Source of the DNA: Flavobacteriales bacterium
GTDB taxonomy: Bacteria; Bacteroidota; Bacteroidia; Flavobacteriales_D; UBA2798
DNA: 64,000 bases
Direction: 5' to 3'
NCBI GenBank assembly: GCA_019694795.1
Contig: JAIBBF010000002.1
Span: forward strand, 22,500-86,499
The position numbers and the translations under genes were made by a program. The notes below the pieces were generated by a model, which saw only the letters and a list, made by a program, of their open reading frames with translations, was not told the origin of the DNA and did not search any database. Below are positions 43,172 through 54,961 of the stretch, in pieces. The stretch's first letter is position 1; each line of letters opens with the position of its first letter.

Positions 43172-44302
43172 ATGCAATTCGAACTACAAGCCAAGGATCC
43201 CGGATCAAAAGCAAGAGCAGGAATGGTCAGAACTGATCATGGGGACATTCCTACACCCATTTTTATGCCTGTGGGTACACAAGGTTCGGTAAAGGCCGTA
43301 CACCAGCGTGAATTAAAAGAAGATATCGGCGCTAAAATTATATTGGGCAATACCTATCATTTGTATTTACGTCCAGGACTAGGTCTGCTCGAAAAGGCGG
43401 GGGGATTGCATCGTTTTATGCATTGGGATGGACCTATTTTAACCGATAGCGGCGGATATCAGGTTTACTCTTTAAGCGATAACCGCAAAATCAAAGAAGA
43501 AGGGGTTACTTTTCGCTCTCATATTGATGGATCCAAACATTTGTTCAGTCCGGAAAAAGTAATGGATATTCAGCGTAAAATCGGAGCAGATATCATAATG
43601 GCTTTCGATGAATGCACGCCCTATCCCTGCGAGTATGAATATGCGCGACAAAGCATGGAAATGACTCATCGCTGGTTAAAACGTTGTTGCGAACGGTTTG
43701 ATCAAACAGAACCCTTGTATGGATATTCGCAAACCTTATTTCCCATTGTACAGGGTTCGGTTTACGAGGATCTGCGTAAGCGCTCTGCCGAAACCATTGC
43801 ATCGTTTAACCGCGAAGGAAATGCGATTGGGGGATTATCGGTTGGTGAGCCCGAAGAAGAACTGTACAAACACACCGAGCAGGTTTGTGAAATACTTCCG
43901 GCCGATAAACCACGTTATTTAATGGGAGTCGGAACTCCGGTCAACTTACTTGAAGCGATTGCTTTGGGTGTGGATATGTTCGACTGCGTAATGCCTACCC
44001 GTAATGCACGCAATGGAATGTTGTTTACCAGTGAAGGAATAATAAATATCCGCAACGAAAAGTGGAAAGACGATTTAAGTCCGATCGATCCCAACGGAAC
44101 GGCTTATGTCGACCAATTCTATACACGGGCCTATTTACGTCACCTCACCATTGCCGGTGAAATGCTCGCGGCTCAAATTGCAAGTATTCATAATCTGGCC
44201 TTTTATCTCTGGCTGGTGGGAGAAGCACGCCGTCATATTATAGATGGCGATTTCACCACCTGGAAAAATGCTATGATTCCGAAGCTGAAAAATCGTTTAT
44301 GA
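43172..44302 (+). CDS. tgt: tRNA-guanine transglycosylase
   Basis: A 376-residue enzyme that swaps guanine 34 in tRNA-Asp/Asn/His/Tyr anticodons for a queuosine precursor. Key residues: D92 in ILTDSGGYQV and nucleophile D271 in MFDCVMPTRNARNG. The usual C-terminal zinc motif (CxCxxC before SRAYLRHL) is replaced here by GTAYVDQFYTRAYLRHL with no cysteines; only the IHN histidine remains. ATGA overlap with lptG indicates translational coupling. Confidence 0.96.
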   Translation: MQFELQAKDPGSKARAGMVRTDHGDIPTPIFMPVGTQGSVKAVHQRELKEDIGAKIILGNTYHLYLRPGLGLLEKAGGLHRFMHWDGPILTDSGGYQVYSLSDNRKIKEEGVTFRSHIDGSKHLFSPEKVMDIQRKIGADIIMAFDECTPYPCEYEYARQSMEMTHRWLKRCCERFDQTEPLYGYSQTLFPIVQGSVYEDLRKRSAETIASFNREGNAIGGLSVGEPEEELYKHTEQVCEILPADKPRYLMGVGTPVNLLEAIALGVDMFDCVMPTRNARNGMLFTSEGIINIRNEKWKDDLSPIDPNGTAYVDQFYTRAYLRHLTIAGEMLAAQIASIHNLAFYLWLVGEARRHIIDGDFTTWKNAMIPKLKNRL

Positions 44303-45366
44303 TCAATAAACTCGATCGCTATATCATGAGAAGGTTCCTCGGGACATTCTTCTTTATCATGACCATGCTCATGTCGATAGCGATTGTGTTCGATTTTGCG
44401 GAAAAAGTAGATGACTTTATCAATTTCGGCGCTCCGGTAAACGAACTGATTTTCGATTACTATATGAATTTTGTATTCTTCTATGGCAATCAATTCAGTT
44501 TCCTCATCATATTTATTTCGGTCATTTATTTCACTTCAAAAATGGCCAACAACAATGAACTAATTGCAATTTTAAGCAGTGGCGTTTCTTATAACCGGAT
44601 GTTGCGCCCCTTTATGCTCGCTGCATCATTTTTAGTGATTTCCTCCATTTTTCTCAATCATTTTGTACTGCCGAAATCCAATAAAGTACGACTGGAATTC
44701 GAAGAGAAATACGCACACAATTTATTGTCGCTCGTCAATATCCACCGCGAAGTGGAAAAGGGAGTGATCGTATATTTCAATAATAACCACTATGGATACC
44801 TCGACGGATTTTGCATGGAAAAATGGGAAGACGGCGAGCTGAAAAGTGTCATGAATGCACAACGGGCATATTATGATACGCTGCAGGCAAAATGGACCTT
44901 AACCTTTTATTTCACCCGATACCTGGGTGATGATCACGACTCCATTTTGAGAGGTGATAAAGTGGATACGGTCTTTAATTTTGCGCCCAAAGATTTGGGT
45001 TACCGCAACGAATTTGCATCCTCCATGACCACACCGGAATTGCGCCGTTTCATTGCCGAGGAAAAAGCAAAAGGAAGTGCAAAAGTGGTGTTTTCGGAAA
45101 TCGAATTGCATTTGCGTACTTCGTATCCCATTGCCGCCTATATTTTAACGCTTATTGGCGTAAGTGTTGCTGGAAGAAAAACCAGAGGAGGGATGGGATT
45201 AAATATTGCCATTGGAATGTTGATGGCGGTCAGTTATATTTTCAGTATGAAAATCACCACCGTGGCGGCTACCAATGCAGGATTAAATCCCTCGATTGCG
45301 GTGTGGATACCGAATGTGATTTTTCTGTTATTAACCATTCCGCTTTACAGGATGGCACAGAAATAA
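44299..45366 (+). CDS. lptG: LptF/LptG-family LPS-export permease
   Basis: A 355-residue inner-membrane protein. N-terminal helix pair: LDRYIMRRFLGTFFFIMTMLMSIAIVFDFAEKVDDFI, then a large periplasmic jelly-roll region (about 120-260), and three C-terminal helices. The YIMRRFLGTF start and FSxExxxxxxY-like ends are typical of LptG/YjgQ. It joins LptB2 in moving lipopolysaccharide from the inner membrane. Stop TAA is directly against the ispE stop (no intervening base). Confidence 0.93.
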   Translation: MINKLDRYIMRRFLGTFFFIMTMLMSIAIVFDFAEKVDDFINFGAPVNELIFDYYMNFVFFYGNQFSFLIIFISVIYFTSKMANNNELIAILSSGVSYNRMLRPFMLAASFLVISSIFLNHFVLPKSNKVRLEFEEKYAHNLLSLVNIHREVEKGVIVYFNNNHYGYLDGFCMEKWEDGELKSVMNAQRAYYDTLQAKWTLTFYFTRYLGDDHDSILRGDKVDTVFNFAPKDLGYRNEFASSMTTPELRRFIAEEKAKGSAKVVFSEIELHLRTSYPIAAYILTLIGVSVAGRKTRGGMGLNIAIGMLMAVSYIFSMKITTVAATNAGLNPSIAVWIPNVIFLLLTIPLYRMAQK

Positions 45367-46185
45367 TCAGGACCACTTTCCACTATAATTTTTAGCCTCA
45401 AAATAATCGGAAACATCCGGATTTTTATGGGGAAATATCCCGAATAAAGTACTTCCGCTACCTGTCATGGACGCATAAATGGCTCCCATTTCATAAAGCA
45501 TTTCTTTATCGGATTTTAAATCGGGAAACCTGGAAAATGCGCTGATCTCAAAATCGTTTTTCAAATAATTTTTCCATTCGCCAATAGGGAATTGTTGAAC
45601 GATTTGAAGACTTGAATAAGCGGGTACCGATGGTTGAATTCCGGAATATGCTTCTGCCGTTCCAATATGAAGATTTGGATTGGTAAGGTAAATGGAATAA
45701 GAGGAAAGATCGAGCTCAATGGTCGACATCCGCTCGCCTCTGCCTTCCACATGTGCAGGAAGATTACGAATGAAAAACGGACAATCACTTCCCAATTGTG
45801 CTGCAAATTTTTCCATTTCTTCAATGGATAATTGCAGTGAAAACAATTCATTGAGCGCTTTAATCATGAATGCACCATCAGAACTTCCCCCACCTAAACC
45901 GGCGCCCATCGGAATCAGTTTGTGCAAATAAACTTCTACTGCAGGAATGGAATAATTTTGTTGCAGAAGAGCGAGTGCTTTTACCAGTAAATTATTCGTT
46001 GATTCACCCGGAATGTGAAGTCCGGAATAATGAAATGAACTTGCATCTTTCGTGGAAGGAACCAGCTCTAAAACATCTTTCCAGTCAACCGGATAAAAAA
46101 CACTGTCGATATCGTGATAACCATCGGGTCGTTTACGAAGGACATTTAATCCCAGATTGATTTTGGCATTCGGAAAGGAGATCAT
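45367..46185 (-). CDS. ispE: 4-diphosphocytidyl-2-C-methyl-D-erythritol kinase
   Basis: A 272-residue GHMP-kinase of the MEP isoprenoid pathway. N-terminal FPNAKINLGLNVLRKRPDGYHDIDSVFYP with catalytic Lys, ATP loop GAGLGGGSSDGA, and C-terminal MTGSGSTLFGIF. Length normal. The -7-like box CATTTTTG is 4 bases before the ATG, the leaderless spacing. Convergent with lptG. Confidence 0.95.
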   Translation of the reverse strand: MISFPNAKINLGLNVLRKRPDGYHDIDSVFYPVDWKDVLELVPSTKDASSFHYSGLHIPGESTNNLLVKALALLQQNYSIPAVEVYLHKLIPMGAGLGGGSSDGAFMIKALNELFSLQLSIEEMEKFAAQLGSDCPFFIRNLPAHVEGRGERMSTIELDLSSYSIYLTNPNLHIGTAEAYSGIQPSVPAYSSLQIVQQFPIGEWKNYLKNDFEISAFSRFPDLKSDKEMLYEMGAIYASMTGSGSTLFGIFPHKNPDVSDYFEAKNYSGKWS

Positions 46186-46189
46186 GCCT

Positions 46190-46197
46190 CAAAAATG
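46190..46197 (-). promoter_or_regulatory. ispE promoter -7-like element CATTTTTG (leaderless type)
   Basis: Minus strand, 4 bases (aggc) from the ATG at 46185. One mismatch to consensus. Confidence 0.4.
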
Positions 46198-46228
46198 CAG
46201 ATTTTTTACTGGAATAAATACGACCTTT

Positions 46229-46266
46229 TGGCAGATGAACTGTTCTTTTTCCGACAAATTCTGCCA
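46229..46266. other. Inverted repeat upstream of secA
   Basis: TGGCAGA at 46229-46235 and TCTGCCA at 46260-46266 form a 7-bp palindromic pair with a 24-bp centre, in the 245-bp gap between ispE and secA. It could be an operator or leader structure; nothing else is coding here. Confidence 0.3.
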
Positions 46267-46398
46267 TTTTCCTTCAACGGCCTGCTTTTTGAACCCTGAA
46301 TGCCAGTTGCCGACACGAAACGTCGATGTTTTTTCAAATTATTGTTTTTCAATGATTTGTTCTGTCATTTTACGTTAGGTGCTTGCATAATATTTGAT

Positions 46399-46406
46399 TA
46401 TTTTTG
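46399..46406 (+). promoter_or_regulatory. secA promoter -7 element TATTTTTG
   Basis: Perfect consensus, giving a leader of about 20 nt before the ATG at 46431. Confidence 0.65.
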
Positions 46407-46430
46407 TGGCCTTTAATACACACCTTAAAC

Positions 46431-49400
46431 ATGTTAGGATTACTTAAGAAAATTTTCGGGAACAAAACGGACAAGGACATTGCTGAAATCCGTCCCTATG
46501 TAGATAAAGTCAATCAGGAATTTGCAAAACTAGCTTCATTGTCGCACGATGAATTGCGTGCAAAAACAGAAGCGCTGAAAGTTAAAATTGCAGCGTTTGT
46601 ACTTCCGGAAGAACAAAAAGTGCTCGAATTAAAAAATCGCGCCAATGCATCTTCCGATATGGAAGAAAAAGAACGTCTTTTCGAAGAAGTTGAAAAGATG
46701 GAAAAAATCGTGGATGAAAAACTGGAAGTGATTTTGTTGGAAATTCTTCCCGAAGCATTCGCCATTGTAAAAGACACTGCCCGTCGCTTTAAAGAGAATC
46801 CGGAAATCATTGTTACGGCGAGTGAATTCGATAAGAATTTAAGTGTTAAATCAGGCCTAGTCACCATTAATGGTGATAAAGCTACCTGGAAAAATTCCTG
46901 GCAAGCTGCAGGGAATACGATTACCTGGGACATGGTTCACTATGATGTGCAGTTGATTGGTGGTGTAGCACTGCATCAGGGAAAAATTTCTGAGATGCAA
47001 ACCGGTGAGGGTAAAACGCTGGTAGCAACATTACCTATTTTCCTCAATGCACTTGCAGGAAAAGGTGTGCATGTGGTAACGGTGAATGACTACCTGGCAA
47101 AACGTGACTCCGAATGGAATGGTCCTATTTTTATGTTCCATGGTTTGTCGGTGGATTGCATCGATAAGCATGAACCGAATTCAGAAAAAAGAAGAAACGC
47201 TTACCGTGCCGATATCGTTTACGGAACCAACAATGAATTTGGTTTCGATTATCTCCGCGATAACATGGCCACTAATATCGATAGCCTCGTGCAACGTAAA
47301 TTGCATTTTGCTATTGTGGATGAGGTTGACTCCGTATTGATCGATGATGCGCGTACTCCGTTGATTATTTCGGGTCCAACACCTAAAGGCGACAAACATG
47401 AGTTTTACGAATTAAAACCGAAAATCGAACGCCTGGTCAACGAGCAGAGAAAATTTATCAACCTCTGTTTAACGGATGCAAAAAAATCATTCTCATCACT
47501 CGGTGAAGATGGAAAAGGAAGTCTCGATAAAGAAACTTCAGAAAAAGGCGGAATGGCCTTGTTGCGTGCTTATCGCGGATTACCTAAAAATAAAGCACTG
47601 ATTAAATTTTTATCGGAGCCTGGGGTAAAAGCACAATTGCAAAAAACAGAAAATTATTACCTGGCAGATCATCAAAAAGAAATGCCGAAAGTGGATAAGG
47701 AATTGTATTTCGTTATCGACGAGAAAAATAATCAGATTGAATTAACCGATAAGGGAATTGAATTGTTATCCTCCGGTGAGGATTCCAATTATTACATTCT
47801 GCCTGATGTTGGTTCCGAGATCGCAAAAATTGAAAATTCAAGTTTAAGTCCCGAACAAAAAATCGAAGCCAAAGATGCGTTGACTTTCGATTATACCGTA
47901 AAGGCAGAACGTATTCACACCATGAATCAATTACTCCGTGCTTATGCGATGTTTGAGCGCGATGTGGAGTATGTGATTATGGATGGAAAAGTTAAAATTG
48001 TAGATGAGCAAACAGGTCGTATTATGGAGGGGCGCCGTTATTCCGACGGATTGCACCAGGCGATTGAGGCGAAAGAAAATGTGAAGGTGGAAGCTGCAAC
48101 GCAAACTTATGCGACTATTACATTACAGAATTATTTCCGGATGTACCACAAGTTAGCGGGTATGACCGGTACTGCAGAAACTGAAGCAAAAGAATTCTGG
48201 GATATCTATAAACTGGATGTGGTTTGTATCCCAACCAACCGTGCTATTTCGAGAAAAGACCAAAATGATTTGGTATTTAAAACAGCACGCGAAAAATACA
48301 ATGCCGTTATTGATGAAGTTGCAAAACTCAGAGAGGCGGGTCGACCAGTCCTGGTAGGTACTACCTCCGTAGAAATTTCTGAATTACTCAGCCGCATGCT
48401 GAAATTGAGAAATATTCCGCATCAGGTATTGAATGCTAAAATGCATCAAAAAGAAGCAGAAGTAGTAGCACTTGCCGGTTTAGCAGGTACAGTAACCATC
48501 GCTACGAATATGGCAGGTCGTGGTACCGATATTAAACTCGGTCCCGGTGTTAAAGATGCAGGAGGTTTGGCCATTATCGGAACAGAACGACATGAATCAC
48601 GTCGTGTCGACCGACAGCTGCGTGGTCGTGCGGGTCGTCAGGGAGATCCCGGATCATCACAGTTTTTCGTTTCACTCGAAGATAACCTGATGCGCTTATT
48701 CGGATCGGAACGAATTGCAAAAATGATGGACCGTCTCGGAATGAAAGAAGGAGAAGTCATTCAACACGGAATGATTACGAAATCCATCGAACGAGCTCAG
48801 CGTAAAGTAGAGGAAAACAACTTTGGTATCCGTAAACGATTGCTGGAATACGACGATGTAATGAACGTTCAGCGTAAAACCATTTACTCGAAACGTAAAA
48901 ACGCATTGTATGGCGATCGTTTGGATATTGATTTAGCCAATATGTTCTACGATGTAGCCGATGCAGTTACAGGTGAATTCCACGACCTTCGCGATTTCGA
49001 AGGATTCCGTTTCGAATGTTTACGCACATTGGCGGTTGACTCGCCGGTGACTGAAGAGGAATTTGTTTCCAAAGACAGCAATGAAATTGCACAGTTGCTT
49101 TTTGAAGAAGCAATGAAAACGTACGGACGAAAAACCGAACATGCCATGGAGCGTGTTTATCCGGTAGTGAAAAATGTTTTCGAAACACAAGGCTCGCAGT
49201 TTGAAAATATCATGATTCCATTTACGGATGGATTCAAAACATTACAGACTGTTGTCAACCTCAGAGAAGCGTATGAAAGTGGCGGACGCGCAGCTTTGCG
49301 TACAGTGGAGAAATCGGTGATGCTTGCGATTATCGATAATGAATGGAAAGAACATTTGCGCGAAATGGACGACCTGAAACAGAATGTTCAGCAGGCCGTT

Positions 49401-49751
49401 TATGAACAAAAAGATCCTTTGGTGATTTACAAACTGGAGTCGTATGAATTGTTCAAGCAAATGATCAATCGCTTCAATAAAGAAGTTATTTCATTCCTGA
49501 TTAAAGCACAATTACCAATCGGAAATAACGAGCCGGTTAAACAAGCACCTGCTCCACGCCAGGAAGCTCCGAAAAATATTCAGACCTCACGCACCGAAGT
49601 TCCTCAATATTCTAATCCGAATTCAGGAGCGAACGGACCGGAAAAAGTGAAATCGGCACCTATTCGTGTAGAGAAGAAAATCGGACGTAACGATCCTTGT
49701 CCTTGTGGCTCCGGAAAAAAATACAAAAACTGTCACGGTACAGAAGAATAA
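46431..49751 (+). CDS. secA: Preprotein translocase ATPase SecA
   Basis: 1106 residues. ATG at 46431 ([20 protein letters not shown]) fits SecA; an upstream TTG at 46404 overlaps the promoter and is rejected. Walker [21 protein letters not shown] [13 protein letters not shown], preprotein cross-linking domain, and HEsRRiDnQLRGR-like [16 protein letters not shown]. An inserted block of about 100 residues (around 340-450, including [13 protein letters not shown]) is seen in Bacteroidota SecA. The zinc tail [18 protein letters not shown] is intact. It powers export through SecYEG. Confidence 0.97.
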   Translation: MLGLLKKIFGNKTDKDIAEIRPYVDKVNQEFAKLASLSHDELRAKTEALKVKIAAFVLPEEQKVLELKNRANASSDMEEKERLFEEVEKMEKIVDEKLEVILLEILPEAFAIVKDTARRFKENPEIIVTASEFDKNLSVKSGLVTINGDKATWKNSWQAAGNTITWDMVHYDVQLIGGVALHQGKISEMQTGEGKTLVATLPIFLNALAGKGVHVVTVNDYLAKRDSEWNGPIFMFHGLSVDCIDKHEPNSEKRRNAYRADIVYGTNNEFGFDYLRDNMATNIDSLVQRKLHFAIVDEVDSVLIDDARTPLIISGPTPKGDKHEFYELKPKIERLVNEQRKFINLCLTDAKKSFSSLGEDGKGSLDKETSEKGGMALLRAYRGLPKNKALIKFLSEPGVKAQLQKTENYYLADHQKEMPKVDKELYFVIDEKNNQIELTDKGIELLSSGEDSNYYILPDVGSEIAKIENSSLSPEQKIEAKDALTFDYTVKAERIHTMNQLLRAYAMFERDVEYVIMDGKVKIVDEQTGRIMEGRRYSDGLHQAIEAKENVKVEAATQTYATITLQNYFRMYHKLAGMTGTAETEAKEFWDIYKLDVVCIPTNRAISRKDQNDLVFKTAREKYNAVIDEVAKLREAGRPVLVGTTSVEISELLSRMLKLRNIPHQVLNAKMHQKEAEVVALAGLAGTVTIATNMAGRGTDIKLGPGVKDAGGLAIIGTERHESRRVDRQLRGRAGRQGDPGSSQFFVSLEDNLMRLFGSERIAKMMDRLGMKEGEVIQHGMITKSIERAQRKVEENNFGIRKRLLEYDDVMNVQRKTIYSKRKNALYGDRLDIDLANMFYDVADAVTGEFHDLRDFEGFRFECLRTLAVDSPVTEEEFVSKDSNEIAQLLFEEAMKTYGRKTEHAMERVYPVVKNVFETQGSQFENIMIPFTDGFKTLQTVVNLREAYESGGRAALRTVEKSVMLAIIDNEWKEHLREMDDLKQNVQQAVYEQKDPLVIYKLESYELFKQMINRFNKEVISFLIKAQLPIGNNEPVKQAPAPRQEAPKNIQTSRTEVPQYSNPNSGANGPEKVKSAPIRVEKKIGRNDPCPCGSGKKYKNCHGTEE

Positions 49752-49755
49752 ACAA

Positions 49756-49781
49756 GTCCCGCCTCGTGCGGGATTTTTTTT
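49756..49781 (+). terminator. Rho-independent terminator after secA
   Basis: TCCCGC, loop CTCGT, GCGGGA, then a run of eight T, directly after the stop codon. Confidence 0.9.
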
Positions 49782-49789
49782 CATTCACC

Positions 49790-50713
49790 ATGAAAATATG
49801 TTTTAACATTTTATTCCTTCTTTATTCATCCGTGTTAATTGCACAATCGATGAATACAGATGTGCTATTGGGAGATTTTGTTTTAAGAGGAGATACTTTG
49901 TATGTATCGGGACTAAAAAATATTCATCCTGGTCACAAAGGATACGATAACCAACCCTCCTTTTCTTCCAATGGAGACCGGATTTTATTTTCGGCGCAAA
50001 CGGCCGACTCCACCACCAATATTTTTTATTATGATGTGAAGTCGGGCAAAACAATGCTATACGCTAATTCGCCCCAAACTTCAGAATACAGTCCTGCTTT
50101 TTATCTCCATGAAAAATCCGTCACCTGCGTTCGGGTAGAGGAAGATCAAACTACACAGCGGATCTGGACTTTCAGTAAAAATGGAAAAAAAGAAAAATGC
50201 TTGTTTCCGGAAATCGATTCGGTAGGTTATTATCAGCTTAGCGATAATGGCGATCTGTTCGCATTTATATTGGGTAAATCCGAATTTCATTCCCTGCGCT
50301 ATTATGAAAATGGGAAAAAGGAATTGATAATTGCAGATTCAGTGGGAAGATGTTTTTTTTATGATGAGGCCATAGAAGTGGTAGATGGCGAAAGCATACA
50401 AATGGCACCTCCATGTGTGTTTTTTTCAAAATATAATGCAAAGGGACAACTTGGTATTTACATCTGGTACGTCAATGATTTTTCGGGTGGAACGAATTAT
50501 TGTCTTTCTCCTTCCATGCCGGAAAAAGCAATGGATTTTATTTCTTACTCCAACTCATTTATTTGTAGTTCACCCGAAGGATTTTTTATTCTTGATTTTG
50601 CCACCGGAGAATGGAATCCATTAATACTGATAAGCGATGTCAACATCAAGGGTGTAACCCGGTTTAAAATTCATGCTGCAACGGGAAAAATTGCACTTGT
50701 AGTTTCAGAGTAA
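49790..50713 (+). CDS. Secreted PD40/WD-like propeller protein
   Basis: 307 residues. Start ATG at 49790 (MKICFNILFLLYSSVLIAQ, signal peptide); the longer frame to 49697 runs through the end of secA and is not real. Blades resembling TolB-type PD40 repeats: QPSFSSNGDRILFSAQTADSTTNIFYYDVKSGK. Nothing enzymatic. The start is 15 bases after the secA terminator with no clear -7 box. The last 9 bp overlap the convergent cupin gene. Confidence 0.72.
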   Translation: MKICFNILFLLYSSVLIAQSMNTDVLLGDFVLRGDTLYVSGLKNIHPGHKGYDNQPSFSSNGDRILFSAQTADSTTNIFYYDVKSGKTMLYANSPQTSEYSPAFYLHEKSVTCVRVEEDQTTQRIWTFSKNGKKEKCLFPEIDSVGYYQLSDNGDLFAFILGKSEFHSLRYYENGKKELIIADSVGRCFFYDEAIEVVDGESIQMAPPCVFFSKYNAKGQLGIYIWYVNDFSGGTNYCLSPSMPEKAMDFISYSNSFICSSPEGFFILDFATGEWNPLILISDVNIKGVTRFKIHAATGKIALVVSE

Positions 50714-51202
50714 ACAAAAGCGTTGTAACAAGGATTCATGTTGCGGGAATTGTTGAATCATTTCGGTTTTTTTCGCCAATATAAAATCCCTGAAATCAAA
50801 CCCCGGAGCTACTGCGCAGGATACCAAAATAAATTCTCCTGAAATGACTTCTGCTGCAAACCAGGTGTTTTTTGGAATTACAATTTGCAGCTGTTCATTG
50901 TTCTCCGGATAACACCCTATATCGGAATAGCTATACGTTCCATTTTCAGAAATGAAATGTATGCGACCGGTTCCTCCGTTATGCCAATACCAGATTTCGT
51001 CGGATGATAAAATATGAAAATGAGAACGGGATTTTTGGTCGAGCAAAAAATAGATACTGGTCATGTAATTTCTCCGACCTTCCTTCTGGTTTAATGTCGC
51101 GGGAATTTCTTCCTCACTCCGAAAAATCTCCTTGAAATAACCTCCTTCGGGGTGGGCGGTTAAAGCAAGTTTTTCAATCCAGTAACGACTATCCTTCTCC
51201 AT
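50705..51202 (-). CDS. DUF985-family cupin
   Basis: A 165-residue cupin. Motifs: LTAHPEGGYFKEIFRS, SIYFLLDQKSRSHFHILSSDEIWYWHNG, VIPKNTWFAAEV and the closing VAPGFDFRDF. Two His in SHFH and the Glu/His in DEIWYWHNG are typical metal ligands of the double-stranded beta-helix, so a metal is probably bound. Substrate unknown. Single gene. Confidence 0.92.
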   Translation of the reverse strand: MEKDSRYWIEKLALTAHPEGGYFKEIFRSEEEIPATLNQKEGRRNYMTSIYFLLDQKSRSHFHILSSDEIWYWHNGGTGRIHFISENGTYSYSDIGCYPENNEQLQIVIPKNTWFAAEVISGEFILVSCAVAPGFDFRDFILAKKTEMIQQFPQHESLLQRFCLL

Positions 51203-51264
51203 TGTTCACAATTTTTATTTCTTGTCCAAATCTTCTTATTATCCGCCTATTTTCCTATTCCTGA

Positions 51265-53300
<2,036 letters not shown>

Positions 53301-53301
<1 letters not shown>

Positions 53302-53849
53302 TGTTCGAAGGAATTAAACGGAAAATCGGCTTGCGCCAGATGCGTTCGGAGTATAAAAATCTCCGGAGGGTAGGGAAGGTGTTTAATCTTTCCACGGCTC
53401 AATCTGTGGCGCTGATTTACCAATGCGATTCCGAAGAAAAACTGGAACAGGTAAAAAAATATGTTCGTCACCTGAAAGAAGAACACGGAATAAAAAAATT
53501 AATGGCGCTCGGATTTGTCAATGAAAAAACATTACCCGAATACGCCAAGGCAAAACTTGATCTCGATTTCTTTTGTCAGGCAGATCTGTCCTGGAATCTT
53601 CGGCCTTCAGGCAATGCCGTCAGAAATTTTTGCAGTGAATCTTACGATATTCTCATCGATCTGGAGAAAGATGAAATCGTTCCATTGCGACATATCCTCA
53701 ATAAATCGAAATCGCGGTTTAAAGTCGGCTATTTTACCGAACAGTTCGGGAATTATTACGATTTTATGCTGGATGTAAAATCCACCGAAATGCTCGATTA
53801 TATTGCACAAGTCAATCACTATTTATCCATCATCAATAAAGTATCATGA
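53301..53849 (+). CDS. Conserved cytosolic protein between ligA and dapA
   Basis: A 182-residue protein I do not recognise with confidence; similar genes (I recall DUF6913) occur next to dapA in this phylum. A basic N-terminus (FEGIKRKIGLRQMRSEYKNLRR), a Rossmann-like strand-helix pattern (VALIYQCDSEEKLEQVKKYVRHLKEE), and IDLEKDEIVPLRHILNKS. No membrane segment, no catalytic signature. The start overlaps ligA by 1 bp (TAATG) and the end overlaps dapA by 4 bp, so it is part of a tight operon. Confidence 0.75.
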
Positions 53850-54739
53850 AAAAAGGATTTCGTGGCATGGGCGTGGCCGTTATCACCCCTTTTAACAAGG
53901 AAGGTGAAGTTGATTTTGCTGCATTACAGCGAATCCTCGAAAATCTGATAAGCAACGGTACCGACTATCTGGTCATTCAGGGTACAACCGGCGAATCGGT
54001 AACACTCACCGAAAGTGAACAACGTGCGGTGCTCGATTTTGCCATTGAGATCAATAACAAACGTCTGCCACTTGTTTATGGGGTAGGAGGAAATAATACC
54101 AAGGACATCGTTGAAACATTAACCAGTTTCGACTTTACGGGAGTGGATGCTATTTTAAGTGTTAGTCCCTACTACAATAAACCAACACAAGAAGGAATTT
54201 ATCAGCATTACAAAGCGCTGGATGCCGTTACACCTCGTCCCATTATTCTTTACAACGTACCGGGAAGAACGGGGAGAAATATGCAGGCAGAAACTACTTT
54301 GCGTATTGCCAGAGAATGTAAAAATGTAATCGCCATTAAAGAAGCATCCGGAAGTTTTAATCAGATCATGTCCATCATACAGGAAAAACCAAAAGATTTT
54401 TTGGTCATCTGTGGCGATGATGCCATTGCTTTGCCCACCTGCTCCATTGGTGCAGATGGTGTTATTTCGGTGGTGGGAAATGCATTTCCAAAAGAGTTTT
54501 CTCAAATGATTCATTTCGCATTCGATCAAAAATATATCGAGGCGGCTCAAATCCATTACAATTTGCTCGATATTATTCAGCACTTGTTTGTAGAAAGCAA
54601 TCCTTCCGGAGTAAAAGAAGTGATGAAGTTCCAGGGAATTTGTCAGAATTATACCCGACTACCCATCGTTCCTGTCTCTGAAGAGACCTCCAAAAAAATC
54701 TATTCGCTGCTGGCGGCTTGTCCTTACGTTAAAATCTGA
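53846..54739 (+). CDS. dapA: 4-hydroxy-tetrahydrodipicolinate synthase
   Basis: A 297-residue aldolase of lysine/diaminopimelate synthesis. Schiff-base lysine K165 in AIKEASGSF, Tyr in LYNVPGRTGRN, GTTGESVTL loop near residue 45. It joins pyruvate and aspartate semialdehyde. Length normal. Starts within the last codon of the preceding gene (ATGA) and ends overlapping the small membrane protein at 54739. Confidence 0.96.
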   Translation: MKKGFRGMGVAVITPFNKEGEVDFAALQRILENLISNGTDYLVIQGTTGESVTLTESEQRAVLDFAIEINNKRLPLVYGVGGNNTKDIVETLTSFDFTGVDAILSVSPYYNKPTQEGIYQHYKALDAVTPRPIILYNVPGRTGRNMQAETTLRIARECKNVIAIKEASGSFNQIMSIIQEKPKDFLVICGDDAIALPTCSIGADGVISVVGNAFPKEFSQMIHFAFDQKYIEAAQIHYNLLDIIQHLFVESNPSGVKEVMKFQGICQNYTRLPIVPVSEETSKKIYSLLAACPYVKI

Positions 54740-54897
54740 TGAGTTTCGTTTCCAGTAACCGTACTTCCTTTTATATCCTGTTGGGTTGTTTGGCACTCTA
54801 CCTTCTCCTTAGCTTGTTTTACACGGAGAAATCAGAGCAAAAAGATCAAAAACCGGTTATACAACAGCCGGTTCAAAACGATAGCCTGCCGGATTAA
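54739..54897 (+). CDS. Small single-pass membrane protein
   Basis: A 52-residue protein too short for most gene callers. The ATG overlaps the dapA stop as TGATG. MSFVSSNRTSF is followed by one membrane helix (YILLGCLALYLLLSLFY) and a hydrophilic tail rich in Gln/Lys (EKSEQKDQKPVIQQPVQN). Topology probably N-in with a periplasmic tail, or the reverse. Coupled start and open frame make it credible; function unknown. Confidence 0.6.
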   Translation: MSFVSSNRTSFYILLGCLALYLLLSLFYTEKSEQKDQKPVIQQPVQNDSLPD

Positions 54898-54937
54898 TTT
54901 GTTTAAAAAAAGCATGAAATTGTAAAGGGGCTTTGTC

Positions 54938-54945
54938 TAAATTTG
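54938..54945 (+). promoter_or_regulatory. DUF4403 gene promoter -7 element TAAATTTG
   Basis: Perfect TAnnTTTG, 16 bases before the ATG at 54962. Confidence 0.5.
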
Positions 54946-54961
54946 AAAGCTATTTGTCCTT

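Noticed and set aside
46404..46430. An earlier TTG start for secA
   Set aside because: It falls on the -7 box and the normal SecA start is at the ATG 46431.
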